A DNA stretch of 64,000 nt from Spirosoma radiotolerans (GTDB lineage Bacteria; Bacteroidota; Bacteroidia; Cytophagales; Spirosomataceae), in NCBI RefSeq assembly GCF_000974425.1, contig NZ_CP010429.1, positions 2,976,001 through 3,040,000 of the forward strand. Reading direction: 5' to 3'. The translations under genes were made by a program, and so were the position numbers. Positions 61,676 to 64,000 of the stretch are shown here, piece by piece (the first letter of the stretch is position 1; the number at the start of each line of letters is the position of its first letter). Below the pieces are notes generated by a model. The model did no database searches. It saw nothing but the letters and a program-made list of their open reading frames with translations, and had not been told where the DNA came from.

Positions 61676-63466
61676 ATGAGTAATACAGTTTATTGGTTTA
61701 GACGGGTAGCGATTCTCTGCATTGGGCTGGTAAGCTGGCAGCTCGCCACGGCACAGGTCGCGCCTGACGTACAGAGACGTTATTCGGTCGCCGTAAAACA
61801 GGTGCAGGCTGGCGATTACGAGCGGGCTAAATCAGAACTCAATGTCCTGATTCAGCAGCGTGGGGTTTTGGCACCTTATGCCAGTTATTACTATGCGATT
61901 GCGGCTTATCGGCAAAAAAACTATAACCAGTCCCGGCTGATGCTCAAACAACTGATGGAGTTGTTTCCTGACTGGCGAAAAATGGACGATGCCAGCTACC
62001 TGCTTGCCGCTAACTGTATGGAAATGGGCCAGTATGAAGAGGCACTGACGGCTCTCCAAACGATCAGCGATCCCACGCTGCGGCCGTACAGCACCAAACT
62101 GGAACAAAATTTTATTCCCCGGATAACGGACCTTACCCGGCTTAAACAACTGAACAAATCCTTCCCAAATGACCGGGTTATCGGACTGCTCCTGATTGAC
62201 CTGATCCAGCGGACAGCTACTGACAAAGATGATCTGGAATTGTCGGATCGGTTAACCAACCGCTTTGGGGTTCCCCCGGCGCAGGTCGCAGCACCTGCCA
62301 CGACCAATCCGCAGGTATCGGGAGCTCGTTCCACCAGGCCCGGTACGCAGCCGGGCAGAAACACGCGACCCAAGGGTTACTACAATGTGGCGGTTATGTT
62401 CCCGTTCCGGGTCGATGAGTTCAGCAGCGATAAGCGGTTGCGGTCGAGCCAGTACGTATATGATCTTTACAATGGAATAAAGCTGGCCAAAACTAAATTG
62501 CAGGAGGAGGGTATCACCGTCAATCTGTTTGCCTATGACCTGGACAATGATGCCAACAAAGCGCTTGAGTTGGTCAACAGTCCTGCTTTTGCCCAGACCG
62601 ATCTGATTATTGGCCCCTTGTATGCCGAGCCCAACCGGATTGCCTCTGCCTACGCCAACCAGAACAACATTCTGTTGCTGAATCCAATTGCGACCAGCAG
62701 CGAGCTGGTGGCGAATCAGCCCCTGTCTTTTCTGGCCCAGCCATCATTAAACCAGCAGGCCCAGAAAGTTGCCGAGCAGGTTCGGACGCTGAATGGCGCT
62801 CGCCGGGCGGCCATCTATTTTGGGTCGAGCCGTAAAGATTCCCTACTGGCTAGTGCCTACCAGGCAGAGTTGACCCAACAAAATGTTAAAATTGTTGATT
62901 TTCGGCGTGTGGGCGGTAGTGCCCAGGCAATGGCTGATGCCATGCAACTCACCGGGCCTGCTGCCACGACGCGTCCTGCCAGCGCTACAGCTCAGCAGGC
63001 GGGTATACCACTGGGGCATGTCTTTTTCGCCAGCAGCAATGATGACGATGGCCCCCGTATGCTCGATGCCTTAAGTCGCCGGAAAGTGAGTGGCCCCCTG
63101 ATTGCTACCGCGTCGGCCTTCGACTTCTACAAGAATCCACTGTCAACCTTCACGCGCCGGGAGTTGTATTTGTTGTATCCCGATTTTATAGACCCGACGC
63201 GGGAACCGGTCAATTTGTTTCAGGAGGAATACATTGCCAAACGCAATACCATTCCGTCTGTTTTTGCGAGTGAGGGGTATGATATGATGCTCTTCTTTGG
63301 GCGGCAACTGGCAAAAAATGCACTTCAGTCGCGTAATCGGAGCAATCTGCGTTCCGATACGGACGATTACCTGTTATCGGGTTTCGATTATACACAAAGT
63401 AATGATAATCAAATCGTTCCTATCGTAAAATACGAAGACGGGCGGTTTGTGAAAATTAATGAGTGA
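61676..63466 (+). CDS. TPR-periplasmic binding protein type 1 fusion (LppC/ABC substrate-binding-like)
   Basis: 596 residues. A signal peptide ([16 protein letters not shown]) is followed by tetratricopeptide-like helices ([46 protein letters not shown]), a Pro/Thr linker near residue 205-235, and a type-1 periplasmic-binding-protein domain ([46 protein letters not shown]). Architecture is like LpoA/LppC activators of penicillin-binding proteins, but ligand binding is equally possible. The stop codon lies in the left arm of an inverted repeat. It precedes hemL. Confidence 0.8.
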   Translation: MSNTVYWFRRVAILCIGLVSWQLATAQVAPDVQRRYSVAVKQVQAGDYERAKSELNVLIQQRGVLAPYASYYYAIAAYRQKNYNQSRLMLKQLMELFPDWRKMDDASYLLAANCMEMGQYEEALTALQTISDPTLRPYSTKLEQNFIPRITDLTRLKQLNKSFPNDRVIGLLLIDLIQRTATDKDDLELSDRLTNRFGVPPAQVAAPATTNPQVSGARSTRPGTQPGRNTRPKGYYNVAVMFPFRVDEFSSDKRLRSSQYVYDLYNGIKLAKTKLQEEGITVNLFAYDLDNDANKALELVNSPAFAQTDLIIGPLYAEPNRIASAYANQNNILLLNPIATSSELVANQPLSFLAQPSLNQQAQKVAEQVRTLNGARRAAIYFGSSRKDSLLASAYQAELTQQNVKIVDFRRVGGSAQAMADAMQLTGPAATTRPASATAQQAGIPLGHVFFASSNDDDGPRMLDALSRRKVSGPLIATASAFDFYKNPLSTFTRRELYLLYPDFIDPTREPVNLFQEEYIAKRNTIPSVFASEGYDMMLFFGRQLAKNALQSRNRSNLRSDTDDYLLSGFDYTQSNDNQIVPIVKYEDGRFVKINE

Positions 63467-63536
63467 ACGAATGACTGAGCGAAAGAGTGAAAAAGCCGAG
63501 GCCAATTCGCTCTTTCGCTCAGCCATTCGTTCACTC
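63461..63536. repeat. Inverted repeat, GAGTGAACGAATGACTGAGCG family
   Basis: The arms 63461-63491 and 63506-63536 match at 29 of 31 positions around a 14-base loop. The left arm contains the stop codon of the preceding gene; the right arm ends 9 bases before the hemL ATG. The GAGCGAAAGAG core recurs in the preT-preA repeat. Confidence 0.88.
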
Positions 63537-63545
63537 CTTCAGAAG

Positions 63546-64000
63546 ATGACGACAAGCGAACAACTGTTTGAAAAAGCCAAAACACTGATTCCTGGTGGGG
63601 TTAACTCACCCGTTCGGGCGTTTCGGGCGGTGGGCGGATCGCCCATCTTTATTAAGTCGGCTAAAGGACCTTATCTGTTCGATGAAGATGGCCGGCAATA
63701 CATTGAGCTGATCAACTCCTGGGGACCGATGATACTGGGTCATGCCTTTGAGCCGGTTGAAAAAGCCGTTCGGGATGCCATTCAGCACTCGTTTTCCTTC
63801 GGAGCACCGACCCGGAAAGAAGTGGAAATGGCGGAGTTAATCACTGCTATGGTGCCGTCGGTCGAGAAAGTCCGGATGGTCAATTCAGGTACCGAAGCCA
63901 CCATGGCCGCCATTCGGGTGGCGCGTGGGTTTACGGGGCGCGACAAGCTCATCAAGTTTGAGGGCTGCTACCACGGGCATGGCGATTCGTTTCTCATTGC
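63546..64000 (+). CDS. hemL: Glutamate-1-semialdehyde 2,1-aminomutase (5' part)
   Basis: The frame is open from ATG 63546 to the window end (about 151 residues of a protein usually near 430). [26 protein letters not shown] is the classic HemL start, followed by [68 protein letters not shown]. It makes 5-aminolevulinate for heme by the C5 pathway with PLP. The PLP lysine lies beyond the window. Confidence 0.96.
   Translation, partial: MTTSEQLFEKAKTLIPGGVNSPVRAFRAVGGSPIFIKSAKGPYLFDEDGRQYIELINSWGPMILGHAFEPVEKAVRDAIQHSFSFGAPTRKEVEMAELITAMVPSVEKVRMVNSGTEATMAAIRVARGFTGRDKLIKFEGCYHGHGDSFLI

Noticed and set aside
1-64000. CRISPR arrays, tRNA or rRNA genes
   Set aside because: No regularly spaced direct repeats, and no tRNA cloverleaf or rRNA sequence recognised. 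The repeats seen are inverted and intergenic.

Overview
The window looks like a chromosomal segment of a Bacteroidota bacterium, most likely a Spirosoma-like member of the Cytophagales. The reasons are moderate GC, weak Shine-Dalgarno signals, several TAnnTTTG-like -7 elements, menaquinone (menC) and lipid A (lpxK) genes, a Bacteroidota-type 'putative porin', a mitochondrial-type aconitase, and a Bacteroidota-style extracellular contractile injection system (eCIS). The genus is inferred from gene style; no search was run.

Left part (1-24.2 kb). Positions 1-6209 form a reductive pyrimidine catabolism operon: the end of an NCS1 nucleobase permease, dihydropyrimidinase, a beta-ureidopropionase-like nitrilase, and the two subunits of NAD-dependent dihydropyrimidine dehydrogenase (preT, preA). 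A four-helix-bundle gene interrupts it. Next come a small membrane protein with an Hsp20 chaperone, a ureide-permease/DMT-like transporter, a CHRD lipoprotein, aconitase, a GNAT acetyltransferase, a tripartite RND efflux operon, a six-PAS histidine kinase and an SDR enzyme. A short SnoaL-like remnant marks the edge of the next region.

Centre (24.7-47.75 kb). One minus-strand operon of about 23 kb encodes an eCIS related to the antifeeding prophage and Photorhabdus PVC. In transcription order it has: DUF4255 terminator/cap protein, an unknown 313-aa protein, sheath, two tube proteins, a DUF5908-like small protein (54 aa, 43614-43778), LysM tube-baseplate protein, VgrG-like spike, PAAR tip, gp25-like protein, gp47/J-like protein, a second giant baseplate protein with a coiled-coil insert, tape measure, and AAA+ ATPase. 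A cargo module follows: three proteins with the eCIS-associated DUF4157 domain (HELTH motif, CxxC leader) and a YggL/DUF469 ribosome-binding-type protein. The most striking cargo protein (27261-28907) ends in a segment resembling a HicA mRNA interferase. The other two end in glycine-zipper hydrophobic tails. No tail-fibre gene, capsid, terminase or integrase is seen, so this is an injection machine and not a prophage.

Right part (48-64 kb). A small lipoprotein, an XRE/ImmA-type regulator that starts with TTG and follows menC, then lpxK, a porin, a GMC oxidoreductase and its gluconate-2-dehydrogenase subunit-3 partner split by a second four-helix-bundle gene, pyrG, yidC, a TPR/periplasmic-binding-protein fusion, and the start of hemL.

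Across the window, intergenic spaces between co-oriented genes carry families of imperfect inverted repeats. Several have one arm directly in front of the next start codon. Both four-helix-bundle genes lie between such arms, and one element forms the 3' end of preT.
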